Source: Schistosoma haematobium (lineage: Eukaryota; Platyhelminthes; Trematoda; Strigeidida; Schistosomatidae). From it: 64,000 nt of DNA. Below the pieces are notes generated by a model. The model ran no database searches. It was not told the DNA's origin and saw only the letters and a program-made list of their open reading frames with translations. The stretch spans positions 8,872,152 to 8,936,151 of the forward strand of contig NC_067197.1 in NCBI RefSeq assembly GCF_000699445.3. Reading direction: 5' to 3'. The position numbers were made by a program, and so were the translations under genes. This document shows, piece by piece, positions 34,252 to 48,251 of this stretch. Within the stretch, counting starts at the first letter, position 1. Each line of letters begins with the position of its first letter.

Positions 34252-34515
34252 TGAGTGAGTGAGTGAGTAAGTGAGTGAGTGAGTGAGTGAGTGAGTGAGT
34301 GAGTGAGTGAGTGAGTGAGTGAGTGAGTGAGTGAGTGAGTGAGTGAGTGAGTGAGTGAGTGAGTGAGTGAGTGAGTGAGTGAGTGAGTGAGTGAGTGAGT
34401 GAGTGAGTGAGTGAGTGAGTGAGTGAGTGAGTGAGTGAGTGAGTGAGTGAGTGAGTGAGTGAGTGAGTGAGTGAGTGAGTGAGTGAGTGAGTGAGTGAGT
34501 GAGTGAGTGAGTGAG
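34252..34515. repeat. (TGAG)n microsatellite, about 66 units
   Basis: 264 bp of TGAG with one TAAG unit near 34267. Long minus-strand 'LTHS' frames here are artefacts of the repeat. Confidence 0.97.
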
Positions 34516-34989
34516 AGTGAAAGACAAAATAAAGAATATTAATAAGAATCACAAGTTACTATCTACATTTATACTATGCTTAAAAATAAAAGATACATGT
34601 GAATTATCTATTTAAACGAATAAACAAATATGCTGAATGATTATGGTCAAAAAATGTGTCACGAAATCCACTGAAAACTGAAACCAAATAGTAACACTAA
34701 ATTCTGTTGAATAATTAACGAAAAGAAAGTGAAACTGATTTAAAAAGGTGAATGAGGGAAATTCAAAACTTCGGTTGTTGCAACCGGTCTAATTAGTTTG
34801 TGATAATTCTTCTAATTGAACGATAGATTCGGTTCCTAAGCTTTTCTAGTACCCCCCCCCCAGAGACTTGAACATTGGAGAAAAGGCGAGAAATATGGAT
34901 GAAAACGCTTTACCCCAAAGGTTCGTTCATGTGCAGAAAATCTAGGGTTTTTACAGTATTTTAGAAGTCCTTGGGTTCCCTGAAAATTC
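34516..34989. other. AT-rich stretch with a 10-base C run
   Basis: The C run is at 34852-34861. The Gypsy homology may start within 34860-34990, but I cannot place it. Confidence 0.4.
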
Positions 34990-35862
34990 TGGAATGCTAC
35001 TAAATATAGTGGATGCATTTACTAAGTGGCCAGAAGTGTACATCAGAAACAATCCACAAGTTGTCTACCTTGTTGAGTTGCTTTGGAGTTCCACAGACCT
35101 TAGTAACTGATTATGGAAACTTATTGCAGAATCGTTTAAACATTTCTGTAGCACAAATGGAGTAACTCATGTCTGTTCTCCGCCCTATCATCTGCGATCT
35201 AACGGACAAGCAGAACGTTTTGTGGACACTTTTAAACGAGCATTACTGAAAGGGGAAGGCGAAGGGACAACTGAACAGGTAACCACAAAATGTTTAGCGG
35301 CCCACAGAACCACTCCGAACCCAACTTTCCCGCTGAAGCCATGTTTGAAAGGCGTATTCGGACCATTTTCAACGCCATGTTGCCACCCAAAATAGTGTAT
35401 GGGCACAGTCACAATCCGAATATCCGAAGCTTTAAGGTGGACGACAGAGTCTTCATTAAATTCTACGCCGGAAAGAACCGATGGGAACCGGGAAGTGTCG
35501 TACAAAGATTGGAGAAAGTTCTGTACAGAGTCTGAGGAACCTTTGGGACATGTATCCGACATATAAATCAAATCCATAAAGATAAAAGAACCATGTGCAC
35601 TCCAAATAGTCAGCCAAATCTTCTGTTGGAGTTGATCCCAGACACATCAACGTTATATACGCCCAAGAACACTGAAGAGAAGTCCCGGACACGGAAGTCA
35701 ACAAAAATAATGGAACGCCGCCGCAAACCAGTTGTCAAGCTACAAGTATATCCTAGGAAGAAATCTTTTTCCCGGGAGGTGTCGATTCGGCTTTCGAGAA
35801 CTACAACGGAGCCACCAGAGGCCCTAAAAGAGCCGGAGAGTTTCCATCCAGTCAAAACATGA
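34990..35862 (+). pseudogene. Ty3/Gypsy-type integrase and C-terminal tail, broken
   Basis: 'LNIVDAFTKWPEV' from about 34996 holds the first catalytic Asp. 'VTDYG' (second Asp) follows in another frame near 35100. 'HVCSPPYHLRSNGQAERFVDTFKRALL' (35170-35250) carries the catalytic Glu. After another frameshift come 'FPAEAMFERRIRTIF' and 'FKVDDRVFIKFYAGKNRWEPGSVVQRLEKVLYRV', the usual integrase C-terminal fold of Gypsy elements. A basic tail 'RRRKPVVKLQVYPRKKS' is at 35710-35765. Several frameshifts and stops make it dead. Gag, protease and RT are not present upstream. Confidence 0.85.
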
Positions 35863-36115
35863 TGGAGTTTTCTAGAATATCAGCATGGCATGCTACTATT
35901 GGTCAGTAGCATAATATGTCTCTGTGCGGATTGGCCAAATTACAATTTTGATTTAACAAATGCTAATATCTATAAATAACCGTGATTTTCTGTAAATTTC
36001 GATTCTTACCAAATAAGCACTCCAACTTTTCTTCTGCGACGTTTCAACGATCGCATGTCGTAGTCGTAAACCTTATTCTGCGTTAATCAAGTAGAGAACT
36101 TAACAGTCAGGTATT
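35863..36115 (+). repeat. Possible 3' LTR of the Gypsy remnant
   Basis: It starts TGATGG just after the coding tail and could end at 'cttaaca' (36115). A TATA-box-like tctataaata is at about 35969. No second LTR or target duplication was found, so the limits are a guess. Confidence 0.35.
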
Positions 36116-37068
36116 TAGAGTTAAAGCTAAGTGTTCAGGCAAAGATAAAAAGGCTCTGTTTTAACTCCGATTAATTCATCCATAATGTTTCGTTTCACCA
36201 GGTTAAGATTTGTTTCAGTATTAAGAGTTAGGATTTAGATATAGCGTAGATTTGCTCATCATATAAAATCTACATAGAAAGAATTGGTTATTAGTTACGT
36301 CAAGTAATTTCGTTTTGACTCTATGATGATTGAAGATAATTCTCCAGTAGTACTTAAGGCGTTCTAAGACTTACTCAAAGGTATTTCCACTCCTCATTTC
36401 ACATGATTTCTGAATTTTGCACAAAATCCTAAAAGTTGTTTTCTCGATTCTGATTGGTTCGCGCCTATACTATACTTTTACAAAATGCAACTCTTCATAT
36501 TCTCTTATCAATATGCTTACATCCGACTCTCATCAGCTGAAAATAATAACGAAGATGTCTTGCATCTGAAGCAGAATTTCAATGATACTGTTAAAACATT
36601 TCAATCCGTAATTAGGTTACAGAAATAGCTTAGTTCATTTATCGTGTGTTTATCATATAAGCCTGTATGAGCTAATCATTATGCATTATAAGTCAAAGCA
36701 AACTACACCATCCAATCAGTAACTTATGACTATATTCGTGGTAAGTAGATAAAGTCTATTTTTAAATGTTAACGAAAATAGATATACCGGATTTCCAACT
36801 ATTGTGAAAAAGGATCACCATTCACAATAAATTAATCTTATTTTTGACTAAATTGTTTGTTGCTATAATTTTAAAAATAAAGTATTAAACAAGTGTCCAG
36901 ATTATAGACTGAAAACATTTATCATAGCAACACCATAGCAACGTATAAAATAAGCAAAATTGCTAGTAATTCAACAAAGATTTTTCAAATTTTTATATTT
37001 TAAGCATTCACTGTTGCAATATAATGACCTACCTAAAACAAACTTATGTTCGGATAATTCTAGCAACA
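36116..37068. other. AT-rich stretch, no gene recognised
   Basis: No family signature or clear repeat found. Confidence 0.4.
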
Positions 37069-37938
<870 letters not shown>

Positions 37939-39008
37939 CTAAGTTTATTACGCAACTTTATTTTGAATTTAATCATATATTATTAATAAACTCAATAATA
38001 TACTTAAGTTATGAGAAACCAGGTTTATGTACATTGCTTGACGTCTTTTTTCTCTAAGTATGAACTGGATTCATACGACCACAAACCAAACTGTCAACCA
38101 ACGAATTATGTGTTTTAAATTATATGTTTCATAAATTAAACGCATAACCAGCACGATAAATAGTATTTCCCACATAGACATTAATCATTGAGTTCTAAAC
38201 TTAATTATCCTGAACAAAATTACAGTTGATTAGCTCTATTCCGAAAAAAACATTTAACAGATATTTACAAGCATCAGTTTATAGATCCATACTGTTTGAA
38301 CTTCAAAAGACAATATGGAAAGTAAGTGAATGTTATATCCGAACGAAGAATAAATCACGAGTAACTTCTTAGACATATTAATCGACTAATATTATCTATA
38401 CATTCTTATGGTATAAGTACTCAATAATTAGATTATGTATATTTATAAGGACGCTAGGCTGCTCATATCGGTCGAGCGTCATTGGTTTGACACAGTGCTA
38501 AGATTGTATAAGTTGTATTTTGATTGATGGACAGATCACGTGATAAAAAGCCGGACATAAAGTTATAACAATGAAACGATGGAGAACAATTTGAATATAG
38601 TATTAAAGATAATCCTAATAACTCTAAGGAAATTACTTCCATTATAATTGTAACTATACTCTGTTGACAGTAAACGAGAAATGTGGATAAATCAGAACAT
38701 TTTTTTATAAATTGCTTTTAACTAACTAACATCAAAATACAGTACTTGATGTGCTAAATCACTTAAACTAATGGTTATATCTCAACTTAATTAACAAATT
38801 TCACTCATTACTAAGATCTAGACAAACATAATATTGATTATTATTCAGTAATCAGTCATTATTGTTCTGTATCTATATGATGAAAATATTTGGCTAACTT
38901 ATTCATCTCCATGCCCATACATATATACAACAAAGTAGGCAATATCTTTTTATATAGAAAACATTTATCAGCTCATAGTAATAACTTCATTCTATCTTAA
39001 AATTCTAC
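37939..39008. other. AT-rich stretch, no gene recognised
   Basis: A slightly GC-richer patch at 38450-38550 has no recognised identity. Confidence 0.4.
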
Positions 39009-39288
39009 GGTGAAACTATAACTTATAGATGACCTTCAAGAGGTACTGAAGTGATCTTGAGAGTAGACACCTACTGATTAGGACTAAATGAGGGTTATAA
39101 GGCAGTTAGGATTATCGTTTACAGTTGATGGTTACGGTTAAAAATTAGATTTAGAGTTTTCACCATGAACTGACATAAGCTATAATGCCAAAACTCTATT
39201 TAGTCAAATGTATGGATGAATTTCGCGCCAAAATTCGTGACTCGTTATCTTATATCTGATTGGTTCGTTCATAAATTATTGTTTTACC
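39009..39288. mobile_element. Small TIR element (MITE-like), copy 2
   Basis: Left end 'ggtgaaactataac', right end 'attattgttttacc', interior aligned to the copies at 15682 and 56426 ('gaccaaatgagggttataa'-like block reads 'gactaaatgagggttataag' here). The TIRs and flanks are decayed: only 4 of 8 flank bases match. Confidence 0.62.
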
Positions 39289-39779
39289 AATATCGTATCA
39301 TATAATCCCTGTTGTCTATCTTATTATATGGGTTGACTGAATCTACTAATTATATGCTACTCAATAATTTATTCCATTACGATTAGTGTTTAATAGATCG
39401 AATTATTATTTATGAACAGAGATGAAACAACGAATGAAAAGAATGAGATTGGAGTTGCGTTAAAACTGCTTCGAATGAAGAATTTCTTCAATAAATTGAT
39501 CTAAGGGTTTATAGAAAGGAGATGTAATATGAGGACTCAACCACATGTGAAAGAAATAGATAAACGTTCGGATAACAATTTACATAGATCTGAGTACATT
39601 TTAAACATCAACCACTAAAATTCGATTGACTGACTCACTGACTCTAACCATAAGAACTGTAGATTCTTGGTTCGATTCCATAGAAAGTCAATGAAGTTAG
39701 CTGATCAGAAGTTTTAAATTTCGCCAACATATTCACCGGATGTTTTGTGGCTTCAGAAATTTCTACAGATGATTTCATT
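39289..39779. other. AT-rich stretch; one isolated B-box-like motif
   Basis: 'ggttcgattcc' at about 39670 resembles a polymerase III B box, but no tRNA fold or SINE body is seen. Confidence 0.35.
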
Positions 39780-40080
39780 TCTGTCCTGGACAACACTTTC
39801 CAGGTTCTGCCAAGTACTATTCATTCTTCTGATATCTCCTTCCGATTCCCGACTCGATATGTTCCTTAGTCTTCCGCTTATCCTTTCCCCTTCACGATTC
39901 TAATTTAGTGTTTGCTTCATGATGCAGTTTGATGACTTCTGCAGTGTATGTCCTGTCCACCTCCAGAGTCTTTTCCTTAGTTTGTTCTCTATCACAGTAG
40001 GTTGTTGCTGATTGTACCTGGCCAACAGATATTGAGTAACTTGTGCAGATAACTGTTTATAAATGCCTATCATTTTATGA
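39780..40080 (-). mobile_element. RTE/SR2-like LINE, 3' fragment, decayed
   Basis: Minus-strand match to the RT C-terminal/tail region. Plus-strand blocks 'gtgtatgtcctgtccacctc', 'cagtaggttgttgctgat' and 'gataactgtttataaat' correspond to 18000-18150 and 19860-20030 of the better copies. Truncated at both ends. Confidence 0.72.
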
Positions 40081-40719
40081 TGGAAATTATTTTCAGAATA
40101 ACTTAGATAAATTACATACTTCTCCCCAGACAGTTAAATAAAAGTAATATATGTTACAGTTTTAGTTATCCGAATTCATACTAAGTTTTTTTGCAGGCCT
40201 TACTTCTATCGTTCCTAGATCTTTAAATTTTTTTTACTCGTCCCCCAGAAATCAACTTGATCGAAGAAAATCCTTCGAAAATTTTACTAGAAAAATCAAT
40301 CTTCCAGAAAGTGTGTGACAATAATTTTGTTTAAATTTATAAACTACTACAGAATTTAATAGGTAGTATATCTTGCATGCAAAAATAAATAAACTCAGGT
40401 CTGTTGATATGCTTGAATAAACTTATGAAGTCCGGATAAATTTCAAATTATCGTGTTATAAAACATGTCTCTTCTGAATCTTTATTTATCCAACAAGTTC
40501 CTGTGAGAATATTAACAGATATCTTCAGTCATTCATAACTAAGCAGAAAAATGAAAGAATACCATTTTAAAAAGTCATAAATTCCGTGAATAACACTGAC
40601 AGAATACTATTATAATAAGTTGAATTATCCGGTTGTTGATAATGAAGACTAAATTTTGATCCGTCTATATGGGCATACGTAAACCATGTGAGGATTGACC
40701 TGGTATATCCATCATATCA
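40081..40719. other. AT-rich stretch, no gene recognised
   Basis: Nothing recognised. Confidence 0.35.
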
Positions 40720-40860
40720 CAAATTTCGGGGAATATTCAGCTTGTGGCTATCAGAGGAACCTAAATCGAGCTTCTCGTCCTACTTGGGACGGGTCAGCTG
40801 GATGGACTTTCATCCCAATGTTGATTTTCAATTCTGGATTCACTAGAGAAAAGGAAGGTG
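40720..40860 (-). repeat. Sm-alpha-like SINE (SINE B), degenerate
   Basis: On the minus strand a degenerate hammerhead reads CTGACCC for the core, with stem II GTCC/GGAC still present and GAAA changed to GAGAA. The tail toward 40735 ends 'gatagccacaagc'. Confidence 0.5.
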
Positions 40861-41339
40861 CGAAATGTACTTGGTTCGAGTTTCAATGTTTGTAGTACTA
40901 ATTTAGTACTAATTTAGAACCAAAACTCATGACCTCTGAAACAAAGTATCCATATTTTATACTTATAACTTACTAGTTTTTAATGAAGACAGTGTCTTTG
41001 CTGATATTATTATTAACTCCACTCTGCCACAACTAAAAAAACATCTTTATACCTCTCAAATTCAAATGTTCCCTGATTTCTAAACAGGACATTATAAAGT
41101 AGAATAATTGATTATAAGTATCTTTTATTGCTCTAATCTGCAACTCAATGATATTAGTGAAATAAGCAATCACAACTTACAACAATTTACGAATCTCAGT
41201 ATGTACAGAAATAGTTCTGCAATTGATTGATCATTGAGTAGTGACCAGTATTTTGTATGTTAAGTCCTCCTTAGTGCTGATTGAATTCTATCAATCAAGT
41301 TGCAATGTGACCGCCAGTCCAAGTGATTCAACATCTAGT
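40861..41339. other. AT-rich stretch, no gene recognised
   Basis: Nothing recognised. Confidence 0.35.
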
Positions 41340-41582
41340 GTACTATATGAACCAGTAAGGAGGTGGTTAGAAACCCTGAACATATGATTGGTGCTGTCTG
41401 ACACCCATCAGCAAAGTTCATCCGTTATCTTAAGGGCACTGATGCTCCCTGTTGGATTAGATCCCTTGTCACTCAGTTTCACAGTCACAGACGTCACAGG
41501 TATTCAGGCTATTCAGGCAGACGACACCACAAAACCTAAGTTTATGGTTTTATGTCAATTACCTCCAACCACCACCTCACAT
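41340..41582 (+). repeat. Unclassified dispersed repeat, copy 2
   Basis: Shares ordered blocks with 32946-33115 (for example 'cccttgtcactcagtttcac' here). The 66-codon ORF here shows no family signature. Confidence 0.45.
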
Positions 41583-41874
41583 AAGTAATACAAACTGATT
41601 GGTCGATTTATAGTTAAGTGATAGTTCGTTTTGGTTGATAAATGATATTAAAAAATCGATTATGTTAGTATCCACAATGGATTGAGATAATCTAAGATAG
41701 CCATTAAAAATCACTGGGCACAAAACATTCATCCGGTTCTTATTCATGACTTCCAAGGGGTGTTTAATTACGACTTCGCCATTGATCAAACCTACCATCG
41801 ATTGTCTCATGATGAACATGATACTTTTTGATCATTTCAAAATGAACAATTTCTTAAAATTCTCCACACTTTTA

Positions 41875-41888
41875 ATAGATAGATAGAC

Positions 41889-41980
<92 letters not shown>
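41875..41980. repeat. (GATA)n microsatellite
   Basis: About 106 bp of GATA with one GACA unit near 41886. Confidence 0.97.
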
Positions 41981-43220
41981 GTAGTGAATAACTACTCAAA
42001 TTCCATGTCCCACTACTACTTGATGCTGATTCAGTTCGTATAATTCACAAAACTGATTACATATTGCTTACTTTTTAATTTATTTTTTAAAATTTCCCTT
42101 AAAAAATGGATATGTTTCAAGAGATAAGAACAGTCTGATGTCTAACTTCAATCGATCCTATTAGAATGAGTCGTGTTAATAGATGTAGACTGCTCGGTTA
42201 GAGTTCACGTAGTTATCGTAACTAATAGTTAGGGACTTTTTCTGGGTGACTTGGTTCAGAACTGTTTGTAACCACACATTTTTTCATTCTACATCTAATC
42301 TTTACTACTGCCGATAGTGATACTCTTTCTGTATCACACTGTGCTAATGCGCTATGGAAACTTGAATGAATGTACATATGTTTCAGATTCTACGTTGCAT
42401 ATCACTAAGTGACATACTGATTATTTGCTTATTCGAATGTCTTCCTTTTAACCACTTAGTAAGTTAACACACGCTAATGTAATCTATATCACATTTTAAG
42501 GAAAATATAATAACCAGTGACTAGAGACTACATTTCTTTACGGTATACACTGTATTTATTCATTTCTAGTGGCCGTATTACAACTTGACTGTCAGAATTT
42601 GATCAGCACTCAAAGAAGTGGACAAACATGATACTGATTACTGCTCAGTTATCAACTGATGTGCATTTCTCAGTTCTACTGAAGATCAGTCAGTTCCACA
42701 GTAACTCAGTGATTTTATGTCAGGATTTGTTGCCGACTACCCCCAACCAAATAATAAAAATATAATCATTTCTTTTATAATCCATTCGCTCTATCAGCGT
42801 ACATTAACAGCTCAATGAAAACACCAGAAGCTGGATACATGTAAACTTATTACAATATTATTTTATTCTACTGGTTATATCCAGAGTGATTTTATTCTCA
42901 AACTTGACCATAAATTATCATCAATCATATTTCTTGATTAATTATAGCAAATGTTTTTAACCTACCAACTATGTAAAGTAATTTAGGTACTTTAAACTTA
43001 ATGACAGTTCACTGGACTGGAAGTGATCTATTTGATTTTAAATATCCTCAAAAGGTATTACAAGGATTAACATTTTTAAAGACCTCTGAAAACTTTTTAT
43101 CAAAGAATGAACCCTACTAGCAACTATTAACTTCTCGTGAATTATTACCATTCATAATAATAATCTTTTCATCCAATCATAATGTTAAATTACAATAGAC
43201 AATTCACAACACACATGTTC
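41981..43220. other. 1.2-kb AT-rich stretch, no gene recognised
   Basis: No family signature or clear repeat found. Confidence 0.4.
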
Positions 43221-43225
43221 AATAC

Positions 43226-43645
43226 TGTTGGGGACGTTAGATTCCTAAAGCTCATATTTAGTAATTCTGTCTTTGTGGAGCTTGTATGCAGATGAGTGCT
43301 TGGGCATTTCTTGCCACCCACACACATAGTCGGTTGAATAACTTATCGATTAAATGTTTCAATATTTCAATGGCAGTCGATTGACGAACTTATCAATTAA
43401 ATGTTTAAAAAACTTCGATTATATATATTTGTATGAATACGCTTGATTTGTGTGCCTGATGGGCCTGGTATTTTCTGGTTACCTGTAGAATACACTTTTT
43501 ACATCTTATCAAGACTTCTGGATCGAGTTAGCTGATTCGAGGACAACGGACCAGTATAGCTTATCGAGTATCTGGTTGTGTGATTCTTCGTTCCGTTCCG
43601 AGTAAGACGAATCAGTAGTAGCATTCAAGCTTGACGAACATAACA
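43226..43645 (+). repeat. Solo LTR, family L, copy 1, with perfect 5-bp target duplication
   Basis: 420 bp, TGTTGG...ATAACA, flanked by AATAC on both sides (43221-43225 and 43646-43650). Internal blocks such as 'tatttcaatggcagtcgatt' are shared with 47852-48246. No internal coding region adjoins it, so it is probably a solo LTR left by LTR-LTR recombination. Confidence 0.75.
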
Positions 43646-43650
43646 AATAC

Positions 43651-45214
43651 TGCAAAACATTTTATAATATTGAAAGAAGTAGGCATAAAGACTATTTTTA
43701 CAGGGACCAGGTGTTAGTCGATATTCATCTGAGTGAAAGTACATGCACTTTACAGGGATTAGTCATGACTGAATTTTCAACTAAAATATACCATACTTAT
43801 CAGCCAGTCACAGCGTATCACTAAAGTTTCTATTACCCGAACAAAGTTAAATAACTTGATTTATATTTTAAATAATTTTTCATGTGCTCTTCATTATCTG
43901 ACATCTGACTGAGTTCAACATAGACATAGTTGACGGAAGTTCTGATGACTGTTGAGAAGTGGTGATAAACACAAGAATCATGTACAACCAGAAGATTCAT
44001 TAAGAAAACAGCACTTTTTCACAAATGTTAAAAGTAAATTCTAAGATGATAAACCTATGTTATGGGATCGACAATCTCCAACAATACAAAACATCATTAT
44101 GTTGCTTAACATGATTATTTAATCAGTCTAAAAATTTTGTGTACTTCAGTTTTGTTTATAAATCACTTGTTGTTGTCATAGGATACAGGTTCATAACAAA
44201 CTTGATGATAAATACAACAAAAATGTATTGACTTATTTTTACATAGCTTTGATGTATGATAATATGAATAATTACGAACCGAACACTAGTATTATGTAGG
44301 CAAAGATATACACATCGTCAGTCAGCAACCACACGCATACTGGCCATTAATTAATCTTTGTTAGTCACATTACACCATCGTTTATAATATTAAAATCTAT
44401 CAGCAAGGTGGTTAGAGGAAATCCTCAAGAATTCCTACTGGAACTAAGTATCATTCTAGCTTACACTATTCATTAAGACACATTTTCAGTCACAAAAAGA
44501 TTGCTGATACCCCAAAAAATATACTTCATTTTAACCAGTATCAAAGTTAAAGATGTATGAACTAGGTTTTGTAGAACCCAACTAACCTCATTTACGGCTA
44601 AGATGTTTACAATAATCGGTGATCCATTAATAATTAATTTCATGTTGTCTAGCGCTTGATGTTGATTCAATTACATTTACAATATAGGTGCTGGTCTGGA
44701 ATATCTTACATCCCGTTGTACTTTGTTTAGCGTCAGATGAGTAAATCTCAGTCACACGATGAATAGGTCATCTCTGAATCCGAAGTTAATTGATCCAAGT
44801 TGAGATCCATACAAGATAATTAGTTGCCTCATGAGCTTAGATATTCCTTATTGATGATTGTCAATCACCAAAACAAATAGTCCAAGTGGAATTCTCTGTG
44901 GATTGTCTTCACTGATTTGATATCAAAGAATAAAGTACACTTGTTTAAGAGGATCTGATAACTACGAATTAACACTACTGAGAAATCGATTGTTGTTTTG
45001 TGTTATTTAGGGGTACATAAAATTTCTGAGTAAGAGTTCGAAGAGGGATAGAACCTAGTGGTTGCAGACTCCTCGTAATATAACTCCGGATCATTTAAAA
45101 TAACACTAACAAGCTCATAGTCTTTATCTAAATTTAAATAGTAGATTACTCTGTAATTTCCCTTCTCAACTCTCAACCTTCTTGTTTGAAGGCGTAGGGT
45201 TGTAAAGATTGTTT
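43651..45214. other. 1.6-kb AT-rich stretch, no gene recognised
   Basis: No family signature or clear repeat found. Confidence 0.4.
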
Positions 45215-45415
45215 AATTTCATTAAAATCATGAATCGATCACTGTTAAACCACCACTGAAAACCTGGAGGCACTACATGGGCGTTTCGTCCTGGAATAAG
45301 ACTCCTCGACGGTACGCATTCAAGGCCCTGCTCATAGGGATCGAACACAAAGCCTTCAGTCTTGTGCGGGCACACTTAACCTCTAAACCACTGATCCGGC
45401 ATCCAAGTGTGTTTA
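45215..45415 (-). repeat. SINE A, near full-length, dead-core form
   Basis: Minus-strand head 'gccggatcagtggtttagag', B-box-like 'gttcgatccc', and a ribozyme whose core reads TCGAGGA instead of CTGAGGA. Stem II is weakened; GGACGAAAC is intact. The CT-to-TC change removes the catalytic C3. Confidence 0.68.
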
Positions 45416-46349
45416 TGTCTAACTATAATCACTTTACAGACTGAGTAACCATCTTCCGCTCTCTTGGGTGGATAACTGCTTCATACTCAACAGGGTTAAA
45501 CTTCACTAGTTGACAGCTTCTCATCAGAACTGCTGAAATTTCTTCTCGAACCTAGTCACTAGTGACCATATGATAATTGTCGGTGTAGGGTTGTAGATAC
45601 TGTTAAATTCCATTGAAATCCTGAACTAACTTTTATTATTTTTTTTATTTTAAATGCGTTAGAAAAATACTCGTTTTCAACGACCAAACTAACTCTCAGT
45701 TGATTTCCTCTTTCTATACAATTGTAAATTGTGTTAATTTGAAATAATTCACCTGATCATACAATAGTCTATATCGATAGGTCTTTCTACGTTTGCCTGT
45801 ATTTCAAGATGATGTAGTCATTGTGACAGCCACAAAAAATTGAGAACATACATGTTCAAGCGAATTTCTACTACTTTTCAAAAGAACAATATAAATACAT
45901 TTGAAAAGCTAACGGTTTATCTCATATTTTCAATATATTTCTAGTTGTCCACACATTAAGTTATCGATGAACCAACTTCAGGCGCTACTCAACTTAATAG
46001 ATACAAATCCAACTACTGGTTAGTGTAAATAAAGCATTAAAATCTGTATATTCAGATGTAGTCTTGATTTGTTTTTGGTGTATAATAAACCTTCATCCTA
46101 AGCCTTTACTTTTTTTCTTACATTGATCCATATGGAATTTCTGTCCAGTTATAACCATTTTTTCACTTCATCAGTATACGCACTCACTGTTACACAATAG
46201 TAAGTGTCATGATTTACTCTGGAAAGACTGGATGAATACAGTTGGAAAGTTAATGAATATATATCACATCCAATACAAATTCTATCTATACTACTATTTA
46301 AAAATCATTGATGTAAGCTTGAAACTTCTCAAGATTTAGAAACATGGTA
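45416..46349. other. AT-rich stretch, no gene recognised
   Basis: Nothing recognised. Confidence 0.35.
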
Positions 46350-46550
46350 ATTTGGTATGTGCTGCTTATGCTGCTGACAGATATAAGTAGTATGTAGCAG
46401 CACTCGTAAGTGGAATGCCTGTCAGGAGAATATTGGATTGAAGAGGACAAGAAAAGAATCAGAAATCGATTGGAATAACAACAGAATTGGAAGAATCTTG
46501 AAGCATGTAAAGGACAACTGAAGGAAGATGTGAAAATAATGTATTTAATG
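46350..46550 (+). repeat. Unclassified dispersed repeat with hairpin start, copy 2
   Basis: 'gtgctgcttatgctgctgac' then 'agatataagtagtatgtagc' parallel the start of 33546-33725, followed by a 'ctgtcaggagaa' block. More diverged than the other two copies. Confidence 0.4.
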
Positions 46551-46957
46551 TATGGTTATCATATTTTATGAAATCACTATGTAATTCCGCATTTCACCAA
46601 TAAATTAGTTATCCCCACATGATTTTTCGTTCACATCAGTATCCGTAACTTCTTTTAAAATATAAACTTAAAATTAAACTAATAAGATGTAAACACTTCC
46701 ATTAAATCAGATACTGGATATTTTGGTTGATAGTCATTTTTTCAGGGATTAAGAAGGGACTTGGTGGGATTTTATTCGTTCCAGCTTGGCACAGAATCGG
46801 AAACAAAATTTTCATATCTTACAATTAATACAATATCTTTAAATCAGTCAGTTAGAATCCAACTCTCCAGATGGTTAACTTCAATCCACTAATCCTTAAT
46901 TTTCAATACTTTTACAATTCATACCAATTTTATGGTTTATATCATGGAGTGACCTCA
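46551..46957. other. AT-rich stretch, no gene recognised
   Basis: Nothing recognised. Confidence 0.35.
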
Positions 46958-47105
46958 CTTAGACAACCAATGAGAACTAGGAAGCACTGGACAGCTGTTT
47001 TGTCCAAGTACGAGACTCCTACCACAGATCGAACCTACGACCTTCAGGTCTTGTCTCGAGCTATTAAGCTTCAAACAACTAAGTCGGTATATAGTGGTTT
47101 ATATT
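46958..47105 (-). repeat. SINE A, degenerate
   Basis: The minus-oriented tail and ribozyme region are recognised from 'gaagcactggacagctgttt' and a decayed head. The core is not preserved. Confidence 0.55.
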
Positions 47106-47289
47106 TCTGACTTCAGTCAGTTCGTCAGATTGATAAGCGATCTTACAGTGGTACTGATGGGCAACTGCCTCACATCCGATATGGATGAAGTCCACTACAT
47201 TTCGTGAAAGTGCCTCTCAAAACTAGTTACCATTGAGCACATGATTATAATTGGTATGTGAATTAATAGAAGTTAGGCACGAAAACTAT

Positions 47290-47450
47290 TGGATGAGAGC
47301 TCAATGGTCTAAGTGTATGGCTCCCTGATTCTGAGTTTCTTCCTCTATGAAAACGTGAATACACATTGTCGAGGAGTTCCATACCAAAAGGAAGTAGCCC
47401 CTCAGTGGTCCCGGTTTTTAATGATTATCTAACTAAGAATTGTTCGTAAT
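47290..47450 (+). repeat. SINE A, degenerate, dead-core form
   Basis: Head 'gagctcaatggtctaagtg', ribozyme region 'attgtcgaggagttcc' (core TCGAGGA) and tail. GAAA is changed. Confidence 0.55.
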
Positions 47451-47484
47451 ATAAACTAAATAATCTAAAATCACTATGGGGATT

Positions 47485-47790
47485 CGTAGAGATCGTAGTA
47501 TTTTAATAGTTGAATTCACAAGTCAATCTAAGCTAGACCACCATTAAAAACCTGAAAGCACTGGACGGCCATTGAATGCTGGCTCAATGGTCTGGAGGTT
47601 AAGCGTTCGAGAGCAAAATCGAAGATGTCGGGTTCGAGTCCTATGTGTGGGATCATATATGCGCACTGCTGAGCAGTTTCATACTATGATGAAACGGCCA
47701 TTCAGTACTTCTAGGTTTTCAGTAGTGGTCTAGCTCAGATTGATTAGGGAATTCAGCCGCTAAATTACTACGATCTTCACAAACCCCTTA
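47485..47790. repeat. Inverted pair of SINE A copies
   Basis: A minus-oriented tail fragment (about 47485-47575) abuts a plus-oriented near-complete copy (about 47576-47790) with head 'gctggctcaatggtctggag' and B-box-like 'ggttcgagtcc'. The plus ribozyme core is CTGAGCA, with G8 changed to C, so it is predicted dead. Confidence 0.7.
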
Positions 47791-47851
47791 TACCAATAAT
47801 GCTTGCTTGTTAAAACGTTTCTAATTGCAATCATCTTAATATTTAATTATT

Positions 47852-48246
47852 TGTTATGCCCCGATAAGAATAATGGGTGGTAATTTTTGAGATCTATTTG
47901 TGGACCAATATTTTACCGTATAATTGTTAATTAACTAAACTATTCTTATCGATTAAGTGTTTAAATATTTCAATGGCAGTCGATTGACTAACTTATCGAT
48001 TCAATGTTTAAAAAAACTTCCATGGCAATATCGATTATATGGATATAATTGATATATATACGTTTTGAATTGTGTTTGTTCGTTTCTGGCTGTTTGCAGA
48101 ATATACTTTCCCATTTGAAGCTTGGACTTCTCCCTCTAGTTAGCGGGGCTGGGACGCATCAAGTAGCTAGCTTACTGGTCTTTGGTCACTGAGTCTTTGT
48201 TCTCGTTCGCAGATTAAGTGAACTTGTGATAGCTTCAAACCTAGCA
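47852..48246 (+). repeat. Solo LTR, family L, copy 2, with perfect 5-bp target duplication
   Basis: 395 bp, TGTTATG...CTAGCA, flanked by TTATT on both sides (47847-47851 and 48247-48251). The start matches the minus-strand start of 55823-56334, including 'cgtataattgtta'. No internal region adjoins it. Confidence 0.72.
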
Positions 48247-48251
48247 TTATT

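Noticed and set aside
34180..34552. Two minus-strand 'LTHS' repeat ORFs
   Set aside because: Artefacts of the TGAG microsatellite, which has no stop on that strand.
39640..39700. tRNA or SINE suggested by a B-box-like ggttcgattcc
   Set aside because: No A box, no fold and no SINE body or ribozyme nearby.
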